A DNA stretch of 64,000 nt, taken from assembly GCA_965220095.1 (NCBI GenBank), contig CBDCPD010000003.1, positions 267,064-331,063 on the forward strand, read 5' to 3'. Shown in pieces: positions 52,857 through 61,175 of the stretch (position 1 is its first letter; the number at the start of each line of letters is the position of its first letter). The notes beneath the pieces were generated by a model that had not been told where the DNA came from, did not search any database, and saw nothing but the letters and a program-made list of their open reading frames with translations. Made by a program: the position numbers and the translations under genes. This DNA comes from Bin87 sp965220095 (lineage in GTDB: Bacteria > Chloroflexota > Dehalococcoidia > Lucifugimonadales > UBA3495).

Positions 52857-52965
52857 CGGAAAGACTCGCTGCAACGCATCGGCGAACCCGATTCGGGCAT
52901 TCTTCCTTCCGGCTCCCTCCGTCTTATTGATACCCGCGGTGATTCGCTCAATAGGGACGTTACGT
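52857..52965 (+). repeat. ~110-bp dispersed repeat, copy C
   Basis: CGGAAAGACTCGCTGCAACG at the left and GTCTTATTGATACCCGCGG at the right match copies A and B. It is followed by ACCCAAAACGTCAGCCTCAT, also found at the start of the Fic gene (36016). Confidence 0.65.
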
Positions 52966-53104
52966 CGAGTCAGTTGCTCTGGCACCCAAAACGTCAGCCT
53001 CATGGTGGCTGCCGTCGGCCCAAGTCTCCCTCCGTTGATTCCGGACGGCGGCCGTTAGGCGACAACCCAGAACGCTGGTACCAGAGGCTATTTTCCAGTC
53101 GATA

Positions 53105-54013
53105 TCAGCAATCATCCAGACCCTCGATACCCTCGGCGGACGATTGCGGGGGTGTTTCCGCGTCGAGGTACAGTTCCAATCCAGCCTGCGAAGCCCGGGC
53201 GTAGATGGCTTTCAGCACCGGCAGGAACTCTTCGCCACCCTGCCAGAACGGGAAGCGGCCCAACTGCCTGGGCAGCACGGCCGCCTCATCGGGCACGCGG
53301 GCTGGCCCGATGATATCGTCGTAATTGTCGTCCCACTCGGGTTGCCCCCAGAACGCGGCGGGGTCCGCGGGCAGCGGTTCCGGCGCCAGCGTCGGGGCCA
53401 TCAAGGCGCTGGCCTCGACCGACCTCCGCAGGTCAGGTCCCAACAGCTCATCCCGCTCGATGCCCCGCATTCTGAACATGAGGAACGGGTCGCGGTCGAA
53501 CTCCTCTCCCAACAGCAGGTACACGGCTGCGATGTGCTTGCACGGGTTGGCGAAGTCAGGGCACGAGCAATCCGTCTCCAGATCACTCTTTCTCGACGGA
53601 AACAGGGACAGGCCGACGTCGGCGAACGCATCCTCGATGTTCTCCGGCATCCGGCCCGCCAGCAGGCTGGCAGCAAATACCGGGCGCTCGGCCAGGGCAG
53701 CCTGGAGCCTCTGCAAATCGGATCCCTCCAGCGTGGCGACCGCGATGCTGACCCGGTAGGGCCGCTTTCGGGAACCCTGGACGCTGGCCGCCACTGCGCC
53801 CGGCCGCACGTCGATGGACACCACCTGCCCCCGGCGGGCGTAGGACCGGCCCCGGGCGAGCCTGGACCCCAGGCTGAATTTCTCCAACGCCTGCACCCAG
53901 CGCTGGGCCCACCAGCTGGCGCCGAAGTCGCCCCGCTTTGATTGCGCCCGGATACCGCCTTTGGCTTCCCGGGGACGCGTGTACTCAAAATCGTGATAGA
54001 CCATAGCCTTCAA
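53105..54013 (-). CDS. SWIM zinc-finger protein, partner of SNF2 ATPase
   Basis: The 302-residue protein has a basic N-terminal half (GASWWAQRWVQALEKFSLGS, RLARGRSYARRGQV) and the SWIM motif C-x-C...C-x-H (DCSCPDFANPCKHIAAVYLL, about residues 149-168), a compact zinc fold for DNA or protein binding. In many bacteria such genes stand next to an SNF2 ATPase like the one here, upstream on the same strand with a 40-nt gap. The two probably remodel nucleoprotein or act in repair/defence. Confidence 0.85.
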   Translation of the reverse strand: MKAMVYHDFEYTRPREAKGGIRAQSKRGDFGASWWAQRWVQALEKFSLGSRLARGRSYARRGQVVSIDVRPGAVAASVQGSRKRPYRVSIAVATLEGSDLQRLQAALAERPVFAASLLAGRMPENIEDAFADVGLSLFPSRKSDLETDCSCPDFANPCKHIAAVYLLLGEEFDRDPFLMFRMRGIERDELLGPDLRRSVEASALMAPTLAPEPLPADPAAFWGQPEWDDNYDDIIGPARVPDEAAVLPRQLGRFPFWQGGEEFLPVLKAIYARASQAGLELYLDAETPPQSSAEGIEGLDDC

Positions 54014-54053
54014 TCCTGTAACGCGCCGGCTGCGGTATTTATTCCAGCCGTTT

Positions 54054-57000
54054 TCACGCGACGGCTGCTTCCGAGCTCAGGCTCAGGACAGCTCGCAGTT
54101 CGTCGTTGGACAATTCGGTCAGCCAGCCTTCACCGGTCCCGACCACCCGCTCGGCGGTGGCCTGCTTGGCCTCAATCATCAGGTCGATCCGCTCCTCTAG
54201 AGTGCCGGCGCACATGAACTTGTGCACCTGGACGTTGCTGGTCTGGCCGATGCGGAAGGCCCGGTCGGTGGCCTGGTTCTCCACGGCGGGGTTCCACCAG
54301 CGGTCGTAGTGAAACACGTGGTTGGCCGCCGTCAGGTTCAGCCCGGTGCCGCCGGCCCGCAGCGACAGGATGAACACCGGCGGCCCGTTCCTCGCGTCCT
54401 GGAACCGCTCCACCATCCGGTCCCGCTGACGCCGGGAGACCCCGCCGTGCAGGAACAGCGCCTCCTTGCCGAAGGTGTCCTGGATGTGCCGTTGCAGGAT
54501 GTCGCCCATCTCGGCGAACTGGCTGAATACCAGGGCGCGATCGCCCACCGCGATGATTTCCTCCAGCATGTCCTGCAATCGGGCCAGTTTGCCCGACCTC
54601 CCAGCAATGGTGGAATTGTCCCCCAGCAGCTGCCGGGGGTGGTTGCAAACCTGCTTCAACTTGGTCAGCGTGCCGAGTATCGCGCCCCGGCGCTCGATGC
54701 CTTCGGCCTCTTCCCAAGCCTGCTCGGCCTCCCGCAGCACTGCCTCGTACAGGGTCGCCTGTTCCCGGGTCAGCGGACAGAACTCCCTGGTTTCCATCTT
54801 GTCGGGCAGGTCGCTGATGATGGTTCGGTCGGTTTTGAGCCGACGCAGGATGAAGGGGCCGGTGGCCCGCTGCAGCCGCAGGGCGGCGTCCTCGTCTCGT
54901 TCCGCCTGGATGGGCACGAAGTAGTTGCGCTTGAACTCGCCCTCCGTTCCCAGCAAACCCGGGTTCAGGAACTGCATCACCGACCACAGGTCGCCCACGT
55001 GGTTCTCCACGGGCGTGCCGGTCAGGGCCACCCGGTAGTCGGCGCCCAGCGACCGGGCGGCCCGCGCCTGCCGGGTGGCCGGGTTCTTGATGTTCTGGGC
55101 CTCATCCAGCACGATGCCCCGCCACAGGACGCCCGCCATGAACCCGACGTCCCGGGCCATCACCCCGTAGCTGGCGGCGACGATGGCGTGCTGACGGGCC
55201 GCCTCCACGAATTCGGCGTCCCGTTTTCGGCCCGGACCGTGATGCACCATCAGCGGCAGGTCGGGCGTGAACCGGGCGGCCTCCTTGCGCCAGTTGTTCA
55301 GCACCGAGGTCGGGCAGACCAATAGCGTCGGTTCCTTTGCCCCCTCCCTGCGGTCCTGCTGGATGGCCGCCAGGGTCTGGACCGTCTTGCCCAGTCCCAT
55401 GTCGTCGGCCAGGCAGGCGCCCAGCCCCCAGCGCCGCAGGAACGCCAGCCAGGAATAGCCCCGTTGCTGGTAGGGACGCAGTGTCCCGCAGAACCCATCC
55501 GGAGTTTCCAGTTCCTGGAACTCGGCCCGTCCGGTGAGCTGCCCCAGCAGGTCCTCCACCCAGCCGCTGGCCGCCACGCCGTCCACGTCGAATCCTTCCG
55601 GCGTATCCCCCGCGCCCACCGCCAGCCGGATGACGTCCTGCAGCGTGGTCTCGCCCTTCCGGTTCCAGAAATCCAGCGCCGCTCGGATCTCGCTGGCGTT
55701 GAGCTCCACCCACTGGCCCCGCAATCTCACCAACGGCGTTTTCAGCTGGGCCAACGCCTCCAGTTCCCGGGCGGTCATCACCTGGTCCCCCAACGCCACC
55801 TCAAGGTTCAGCTCCAGGGTGGTGGCCAACGAAACACCGCCCCCGCCCTGCATCTGCGGGGTCTTCACGTTGGCCCTGACGGTGGGTTTGGTCTTGGTTC
55901 CCCGGCGGGTCCACCACGCCGGCAGAATGATGCCGTAGCCGGCCTCCTCCAGCGCGATGGACTCCCTGGTCAGGAACTGGTACGCCGTGGCGGCGTCCAG
56001 CTTCCGGCCCGCCGGCCTCTTCCGCTGCAGGCTTTCGGCCACGCCGGCGCAGACCCCGCTGGCCTGGCCCAGGGACGCCAGCAGGAACTCCCGGGGGTTG
56101 AAGCCGTCCTGTTCCAGCTCACGCACCCGCTGGTTGCCGGTTTTCCAGACCGCGCTGGCGGGCAGCAGCAGGCTCGGGTCTTCGTGGGATTGCAGCAGGT
56201 AGCGCAGATGCCACCCATCGCGCTGCGTTGGAGCAACCTCCGGTTCATCGCCGGACGGCTCCGGCGGTTCTTCAAGCCGGAAGCAGACCCGAAACGGCGC
56301 GCTGGCCGTCAGGGCAATGGGCCGCTGCCATTCCGCTACCTGCGCCCGCAGTTGCCCCAGTTGTTCCGGAGTGCCATGAACGGCTCCATCGGTTGATTGC
56401 AGGCCGCTCAACCACGCGTCGTGTACGCTGTCGAAAGCTGACTTTTGGCGACGGCCTTTGGGTGCAGCCACCTCCGGAACTCCGATGGCATTTCTGACCA
56501 GGCGGTCTGCGACCGCGGCGACGAAGGTCCTGAGGACCGCGGCCGCCGGCTGGTCGGGCGGTTCATCTGCGTCGGGGTCCGACAACGACCGCGCCGCCGC
56601 CGGCATGCGTTGGCTCAGGCGAGCCAGCCGCCCGGCGTCGGCTCCGATGAACAGCGGCGCCCAGGCGGCGCGGGCGCCGGCGGCGTCGTGGATCGTCCCC
56701 GGCAGAAACTGCTGGCGGGCCACCAGCGCCGCACCGAAGCGCACCGCCTGGCTCCAATAGGCCAGGTCCCCTCCGATGCCGACGCCGTTGGTCAACATCC
56801 CCTGCCCCGTGCAGGCCCGAAATATGGGGATGGCGTCCGCTGCAGACACTCGGTATGCCGGTATGGACCAGGGCATCAGCCTGGGCTTGGCCCTGGTCCT
56901 GGGCGGGTCCGCCACCAGGGCGCTGGACGGAAGAGGGCTGCCGCCCCTGCTGGGCAGCCACCCGGTGGCGGAGACCGCTTCGCCCGAGTCCGCCCGAAAC

Positions 57001-57167
57001 CCGGGCATGGCATTGGCCAGGACGTTGACCAACTCTTCGGGATCAGCGCAGTAGGGATGCTCATTGGCCGCCAGATCACCGTTACCCTCGGGGCGCAGTT
57101 CGTCCGGCGACCGCTCAGCCCACAGCAACATCCACCCGTCGTGCCAACCCCCGTGCAGTATGATCAT
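54054..57167 (-). CDS. SNF2-family helicase-like ATPase (DUF3670 type)
   Basis: The 1037-residue protein has a long N-terminal region that includes the SNF2-associated bacterial domain (ITLRGQWVELNASEIRAALDF-like segment) and a C-terminal SNF2 motor: Walker A LADDMGLGKTVQTLAAI (about 586), LVCPTSVLNNWRKEAARF, motif II VLDEAQNIKN, LTGTPVENHVGDLWS, LVFSQFAEMGDILQ and RAFRIGQTSNVQVHKF. All motor motifs are intact. It is a dsDNA translocase; the partner SWIM gene follows directly. Confidence 0.9.
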   Translation of the reverse strand: MIILHGGWHDGWMLLWAERSPDELRPEGNGDLAANEHPYCADPEELVNVLANAMPGFRADSGEAVSATGWLPSRGGSPLPSSALVADPPRTRAKPRLMPWSIPAYRVSAADAIPIFRACTGQGMLTNGVGIGGDLAYWSQAVRFGAALVARQQFLPGTIHDAAGARAAWAPLFIGADAGRLARLSQRMPAAARSLSDPDADEPPDQPAAAVLRTFVAAVADRLVRNAIGVPEVAAPKGRRQKSAFDSVHDAWLSGLQSTDGAVHGTPEQLGQLRAQVAEWQRPIALTASAPFRVCFRLEEPPEPSGDEPEVAPTQRDGWHLRYLLQSHEDPSLLLPASAVWKTGNQRVRELEQDGFNPREFLLASLGQASGVCAGVAESLQRKRPAGRKLDAATAYQFLTRESIALEEAGYGIILPAWWTRRGTKTKPTVRANVKTPQMQGGGGVSLATTLELNLEVALGDQVMTARELEALAQLKTPLVRLRGQWVELNASEIRAALDFWNRKGETTLQDVIRLAVGAGDTPEGFDVDGVAASGWVEDLLGQLTGRAEFQELETPDGFCGTLRPYQQRGYSWLAFLRRWGLGACLADDMGLGKTVQTLAAIQQDRREGAKEPTLLVCPTSVLNNWRKEAARFTPDLPLMVHHGPGRKRDAEFVEAARQHAIVAASYGVMARDVGFMAGVLWRGIVLDEAQNIKNPATRQARAARSLGADYRVALTGTPVENHVGDLWSVMQFLNPGLLGTEGEFKRNYFVPIQAERDEDAALRLQRATGPFILRRLKTDRTIISDLPDKMETREFCPLTREQATLYEAVLREAEQAWEEAEGIERRGAILGTLTKLKQVCNHPRQLLGDNSTIAGRSGKLARLQDMLEEIIAVGDRALVFSQFAEMGDILQRHIQDTFGKEALFLHGGVSRRQRDRMVERFQDARNGPPVFILSLRAGGTGLNLTAANHVFHYDRWWNPAVENQATDRAFRIGQTSNVQVHKFMCAGTLEERIDLMIEAKQATAERVVGTGEGWLTELSNDELRAVLSLSSEAAVA

Positions 57168-57328
57168 CCGTCAACCCCCGGATACGGCCGGCGCTCCCGA
57201 CACCGGCACCATGGCAATGACAGTCGCCATTCCGATCCCCATACGGGCTGCCCCGCGCGCGGCCGGAAATCTCGGCGGATCGAAGTCCTGGCACATCATG
57301 GACGCCGAAACGTGACCTCGTCCGCACT

Positions 57329-57619
57329 CTACTCGCCGCCGGCCGCGGTGGGCAGGGCACGTATCCTTGCTCCTAACGACCGTTCCGCAACCGCCAACTC
57401 GTACTGCACCTGTAGGTTCAGCCAGAACTGGGGATCCATGCCGAACCAGTGCCCGAACCTCAGGGCGCTGTCACCAGTCACCGCGCGCTTGCCGGCCAGA
57501 ATCTGGCTGATGCGATTGGCTGGCACGTCAATCTGCCGGGCGCAACTCGCCGGCGACACTCCCCTCTCCTCCAGCTCATCTCTCAAAACATCCCCAGGAT
57601 GTACGGCTCGTTGCAACAT
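57329..57619 (-). CDS. higA: HigA-like antitoxin (XRE HTH)
   Basis: The start MLQRAVHPGDVLRDELEERG at 57619 is the family's usual start. The HTH is SPASCARQIDVPANRISQIL, followed by GDSALRFGHWFGMDPQFWLNLQ, typical of HigA/VapI antitoxins. Upstream only the last ~33 codons of higB remain, so the antitoxin is orphaned. Its C-terminal coding sequence (RALPTAAG) shares ~48 bp with the end of the nucleotidyltransferase gene at 47492. Confidence 0.85.
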   Translation of the reverse strand: MLQRAVHPGDVLRDELEERGVSPASCARQIDVPANRISQILAGKRAVTGDSALRFGHWFGMDPQFWLNLQVQYELAVAERSLGARIRALPTAAGGE

Positions 57620-57635
57620 TGTCGCCAGCGCTCCC

Positions 57636-57737
57636 TCAGTGATAGTCCACAATCTCCACATCCGACGGTCCGGCCTGGTCATCGGGCCAACTGAAGCAGA
57701 TCCGCCACTGCCGGTTATGCCGGCCGCGACGGGAACA
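57636..57737 (-). pseudogene. higB: higB toxin, C-terminal remnant
   Basis: RRGRHNRQWRICFSWPDDQ...DVEIVDYH is the C-terminus of HigB/RelE-type RNase toxins, ending 16 nt before higA, the normal spacing. Everything upstream is replaced by an HNH gene fragment, so the toxin is dead. Confidence 0.8.
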
Positions 57738-57990
57738 TGTCCCGACACAACTCCGGGGATCCGGTGAGCACGCCGGCAATGAGGGCGACCAGATAGGACT
57801 CATTATCCGAGAACCCGCTGTTGCACTGTTGGCATGTATGCACGACCGGGAGGTTGTCTGGAAGGGGGTAATCCAGAATGCCTCGGGTCGGAACGTGATC
57901 CCTGCTGCGATTTCCCTCGTCGAGACCCGCTTCACATTGGATGCAGAATCCGCGGCTTCGACTATCGTGGTAAACATTCCACTGTCTCAT
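57715..57990 (-). pseudogene. HNH-type protein, N-terminal fragment
   Basis: CIQCEAGLDEGNRSRDHVPT and NLPVVHTCQQCNSGFSDNES are a Cys2/Asp-His/Cys2 HNH-like zinc module. After VLTGS the sequence runs into the higB remnant and stops. The junction lies near 57737. Confidence 0.65.
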
Positions 57991-58028
57991 GGGCGGACGT
58001 CACTCCGTGGACCCCAATTGAACCAGCC

Positions 58029-58472
58029 TCAGCGACGGACTTCCACGGGCTCGGCGGCGCCGCCGAGTTCCATGCTGAGCGCGCCGGCCACCTCCCTGAT
58101 GCGGGACCATTTGGCCGCGGCGTAATCCGTGGCCTCGTACCGCTGTATCTGCTGTTCCTTCAATCCCAACCGGTCCGCCAGTTCCCTCTGGGTCAATCCC
58201 TGGGCGATCCGGGCCTTGATGAGAAGCTCTGGCAGGTCGGCGACCACACGCAGCGACTCTACCTCGAACCTACCCTCCCTGATCGCTTCGTACTCGCGCA
58301 GTTCGGCCTCTAGATCGGCCAACTGGCTGCTGACCGCGTCCACCTGCGCCTGCGCGAGCATCGGGTGCATCCCATCGGCTCCCTCCGGTCTGCCCCTGAG
58401 GCCCTCCAGGGTCCGAGCGAAGCGCTCGGCCTGAGTACGGGTTATCCGATACTGCCGTTCATTCTTGATCAT
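58029..58472 (-). CDS. XRE-family antitoxin with N-terminal helical domain
   Basis: The 147-residue protein has a helical N-terminal region (AERFARTLEGLRGR, VDAVSSQLADLEAELREYEA) and a C-terminal HTH (LIKARIAQGLTQRELADRLG, LKEQQIQRYEA). The ATG at 58472 lies 14 nt inside the upstream gene. Such overlapping pairs are typical of toxin-antitoxin modules, with the HTH protein as antitoxin. Confidence 0.75.
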   Translation of the reverse strand: MIKNERQYRITRTQAERFARTLEGLRGRPEGADGMHPMLAQAQVDAVSSQLADLEAELREYEAIREGRFEVESLRVVADLPELLIKARIAQGLTQRELADRLGLKEQQIQRYEATDYAAAKWSRIREVAGALSMELGGAAEPVEVRR

Positions 58473-58908
58473 CGGCGCCTCCCAGATCCACTGCGACTAT
58501 GCCCTTGCCTCCTCCGGTCTCACGATCCATCGGGAAGAATTCGAGAAACGACATCCCCTCCACGGTGGCTCCCAACGAGGCGGGAAACAACTCGCCCAGG
58601 TACCTGGCCTTCTGTGTCGCCCTGCCAGCATCGAATTGCAGCAGCACCGGGTCCAGAAGTTCCGGCGCCACCCCCTCCTCCTCCCAGCAGGCATCGAAAT
58701 CGTTGGGAACCTCCTTGCCCGTAACGAAACTCCCGTCGATGTACACGGTGCGACAGCCGGCCCGCCTCAAGCTGTCTATGGCCATCTCCAGTCCGCCCAG
58801 AAGCCGCCTGCGCCACGGGGTGTTGCCGAAGGTTGCCGCAACCTCATCCCAGGTAGCCCGGTGAATCCCCAGCGGCAGCAGTCCATCCGCATCGAACTGC
58901 GGTATCAT
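58459..58908 (-). CDS. DUF6932-like protein, possible nucleotidyltransferase-fold toxin
   Basis: The start at 58908 (MIPQFDADGLLPLGIHRATW) is placed by similarity to the family's usual N-terminus; the frame continues upstream without support. The 149-residue protein has TVYIDGSFVTGKEVPNDFDACW, a G-S...D-x-D arrangement like that of nucleotidyltransferases, and a C-terminal part ending in Gly/Asp-rich sequence. With the overlapping HTH gene it forms a likely toxin-antitoxin pair; biochemical role unproven. Confidence 0.65.
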   Translation of the reverse strand: MIPQFDADGLLPLGIHRATWDEVAATFGNTPWRRRLLGGLEMAIDSLRRAGCRTVYIDGSFVTGKEVPNDFDACWEEEGVAPELLDPVLLQFDAGRATQKARYLGELFPASLGATVEGMSFLEFFPMDRETGGGKGIVAVDLGGADDQE

Positions 58909-58973
58909 GACCCAACGGTAACATTGTGTCGTATCCGGGTCAAGAACTCCAGCCATCCTTGGAGAGAGCACCA

Positions 58974-59175
58974 TGATCACCATTCATTACGCACTCAGAT
59001 ATACGAACCCAATGACCGACCCGGCACCGATCGGGGCGGGTCGGAATGCGCACACCTTGCAAGACCGGCCATCGACATCGCAAAGCGCATCTGCTCCGAG
59101 ATAGACGAGGGCACCTTCGATGACCCCATCATCACCGCAGATCGGTTCATCATCGATCTATACTTCGAGGGTGGT
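58974..59175 (+). pseudogene. Degraded small gene
   Basis: ATG 58974 (GGAGAG upstream) opens MITIHYALRYTNPMTDPA and ends after ~43 codons; a plus-one frame then reads RPAIDIAKRICSEIDEGTFD, DPIITADRFIIDLYFEGG. The two look like one small protein split by a shift near 59068. The MITE copy follows directly. Confidence 0.35.
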
Positions 59176-59191
59176 TGCAGAGGCTCCGAAC

Positions 59192-59307
59192 TACTGATGC
59201 GTGAACGATCATTTAAACCCGGGCGGTTTTTGTCCGGAACTGCTGGGTTCCCGCGAAAGCGGGAACGACGGATAGGCTTGGTTTAGGTACTTATTCACGC
59301 ATCAGTA
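59192..59307. mobile_element. ~115-bp MITE, copy 2
   Basis: Inverted ends TACTGATGCGTGAACGATCA-TTTAAACC and GGTTTAGGTACTTATTCACG-CATCAGTA, with an inner palindrome GTTCCCGC-gaaa-GCGGGAAC. Same organisation as 52674-52788. Confidence 0.7.
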
Positions 59308-59921
59308 ATCTCCTACGGCTGGACCAATGGGGTGAATCCACCGCGGCCGAGGAGGTGAGCCGGCAAAACTGATCGATGACAATTCGGCAGGAACAGTTGA
59401 CGCGGGACAGCACTGCTTCGCCAAACGCCCGTTACGTGAAGTCGTTTATTCGAGGGTCCGGGTTCGGCATTCCTGCGGCCTGATCTTCCTGCCCCAAGTT
59501 GCGCATGCTGTCGGCCACGATGAACCGCGTTCCGGCGTCCAAATGGGACAAGCGCCACGGCTTTCTCAGCGGCAGGCTGACGGTTGCCATGGTTGGTAGA
59601 GTGCCCCAGCCGGCCGATCGCTACAGTACAGCCCTCTCGCGTTCAATGCTGTTTGATGATGGCAGACTGCGATGGACCCAGGTAGGTTGTGTTGGGCTGC
59701 TCTCGCCACTGCTTACGGCGAAGGCTCCATGAAGGGGACAGGGGATTCCTGGAACGTCCGTAAACTCACTCCAAAGCTGCCGCATCCACCGTCTCAGTAC
59801 CCGAGGCCTTCTCCATCTCTCCGGACACTGTCCGGCGGCGGCGCGTAGTTCGTCCTGCTTCAAGGTGTCTGCGCCGGGCCTCGCGCGGTAGGCGGTAGAA
59901 TGACGCACTGGAAGGATGCCG
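59308..59921. other. Gap without recognised gene
   Basis: Contains weak resemblance to the ~55-bp and ~110-bp repeats (GACAATTCGGCAGGA near 59379; CCCGTTACGTGAAG near 59428), probably decayed copies. Confidence 0.3.
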
Positions 59922-60149
59922 ATGAGCAAACCTAAACCAGCTGCCATCTTTGACCATTGTCAGCATTGCGGCGTGATCACGGTCTGGCAGTACCGGGTGG
60001 ACAACCAGGACGCTGGCGCGGAAGGCGGGCATTACCGGTGTCAGGACTGCCAGTGTTGCCGCCAGTCGGCCGACGAAGTTGCCGAACGTCTCGCCCAGGC
60101 TGTCGCCAACCTTGACGATCATGAACCCTACCCGACGTTCGATAGTTGA
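59922..60149 (+). CDS. Small zinc-ribbon protein (75 aa)
   Basis: ATG 59922 has GGAAGG 6-7 nt upstream (an ATG at 59916 is too close to it). HCQHCGVITVWQYR and CQDCQCC give a four-Cys zinc ribbon; the C-terminal half is helical and acidic. Function unknown, possibly a small adaptor or regulator. Confidence 0.5.
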   Translation: MSKPKPAAIFDHCQHCGVITVWQYRVDNQDAGAEGGHYRCQDCQCCRQSADEVAERLAQAVANLDDHEPYPTFDS

Positions 60150-61175
60150 GATGGACCTGCGACCGGTAATTGGCCGCGTCGAGATTGATTCCTGGCGCCC
60201 ATGCTCACTGCTGGGAGCGGCCGCCGTCGCGGCATTGGGGATGTCGGCTGACGCCGATGCGGGCCAGGTGCGAGGGCAATTGGTCGCCGCAGACATCGCA
60301 GTTCTCCGGCAGCTTCGGAAATCGGGACGATCCGGCAGATGTTAAGGTCATGGGGGCCTACTCCAGCGGACGGGAATGACAGGCTACCCGACCATCCTAC
60401 ACGCCAGCGCGGAACTGCCGTCAGTGGCGTAATGGTTGAAAACCGGTCGCTCGAAATGAGTGTTGGGATGCTACCCCTCTCGTCAGCAGGGGAAGTAGGC
60501 GGAGCTGACGCGGGTCGGTACAATACGGGGGCAGTCCTGCCACAAGGAGCATTCTATGTTCAGAGTATCTGCACCTCCCAAACCGCAGACCCCCGGTCCA
60601 AGCAGACCCACCCCTCCGGCCCCGCGCGAAGGTCGGCCAGGGTAAATTCAAGGCCTGGCAACGGCGAACTGGCGGAAGTGGACCAGTAGGCCGAAGGTGC
60701 TGAACGGGTGCATCAGCACGGGGAACGGGTGAGGATTTCCACCGACGTGAGTGCGGGCGACGCCAAATCAGTCGATCCGCGAAGTTTAGATTGGGGCCGG
60801 AACCTGAGTTTTGCAAAACGCGCAGCGTTACATCTACGCTTCATCCGACAGCGAGATCGATCGTACGGTAGGATTGAACTTATGGGATCCGCCAGACCAC
60901 ACTTCTTGACGAACACGGCGATTTTCATCGTCGAAACGCTGATGTAAATCTGTGCGACATTCACAAACCGTTGACCGATTTGCCCCAGCAAAGTACATTA
61001 GCAGTATGGGAACGGGCGATCTGGAGAGTCCTGCTCTGTGCTGCGATACAGTGGGGTTGAAAGCCGTCTGCGGTAATTTGCGTTGCAAGTCGATGGTGTG
61101 GGTCATTGCTGGACAAAGATCAAGCGACTAGACGTCACCGTCGCAATCGTTCGATACATATCTTGGAGCTCCTTT
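60150..61175. other. Intergenic region with one short Pro-rich ORF
   Basis: Apart from the 29-codon frame at 60556 and a possible zinc-module fragment on the minus strand near 60240-60320 (CDVCGDQLPSHLAR), nothing is recognised. Base composition drops from about 60750 on, towards the large nuclease-ATPase gene. Confidence 0.35.
60556..60645 (+). CDS. 29-aa Pro-rich peptide ORF
   Basis: AAGGAG lies 7 nt before the ATG and TACAAT about 30 nt upstream. The peptide (MFRVSAPPKPQTPGPSRPTP...) is Pro/Arg-rich. The signals are good but the length gives no independent support. Confidence 0.35.
   Translation: MFRVSAPPKPQTPGPSRPTPPAPREGRPG

Noticed and set aside
58465..59286. 273-codon plus-strand frame
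   Set aside because: Its first half is antisense to the DUF6932-like gene; only the 58974-59175 part may be a degraded gene.
59766..60296. 176-codon minus-strand frame opposite the zinc-ribbon gene
   Set aside because: No recognisable features; the plus strand has a ribosome site and a four-Cys pattern.
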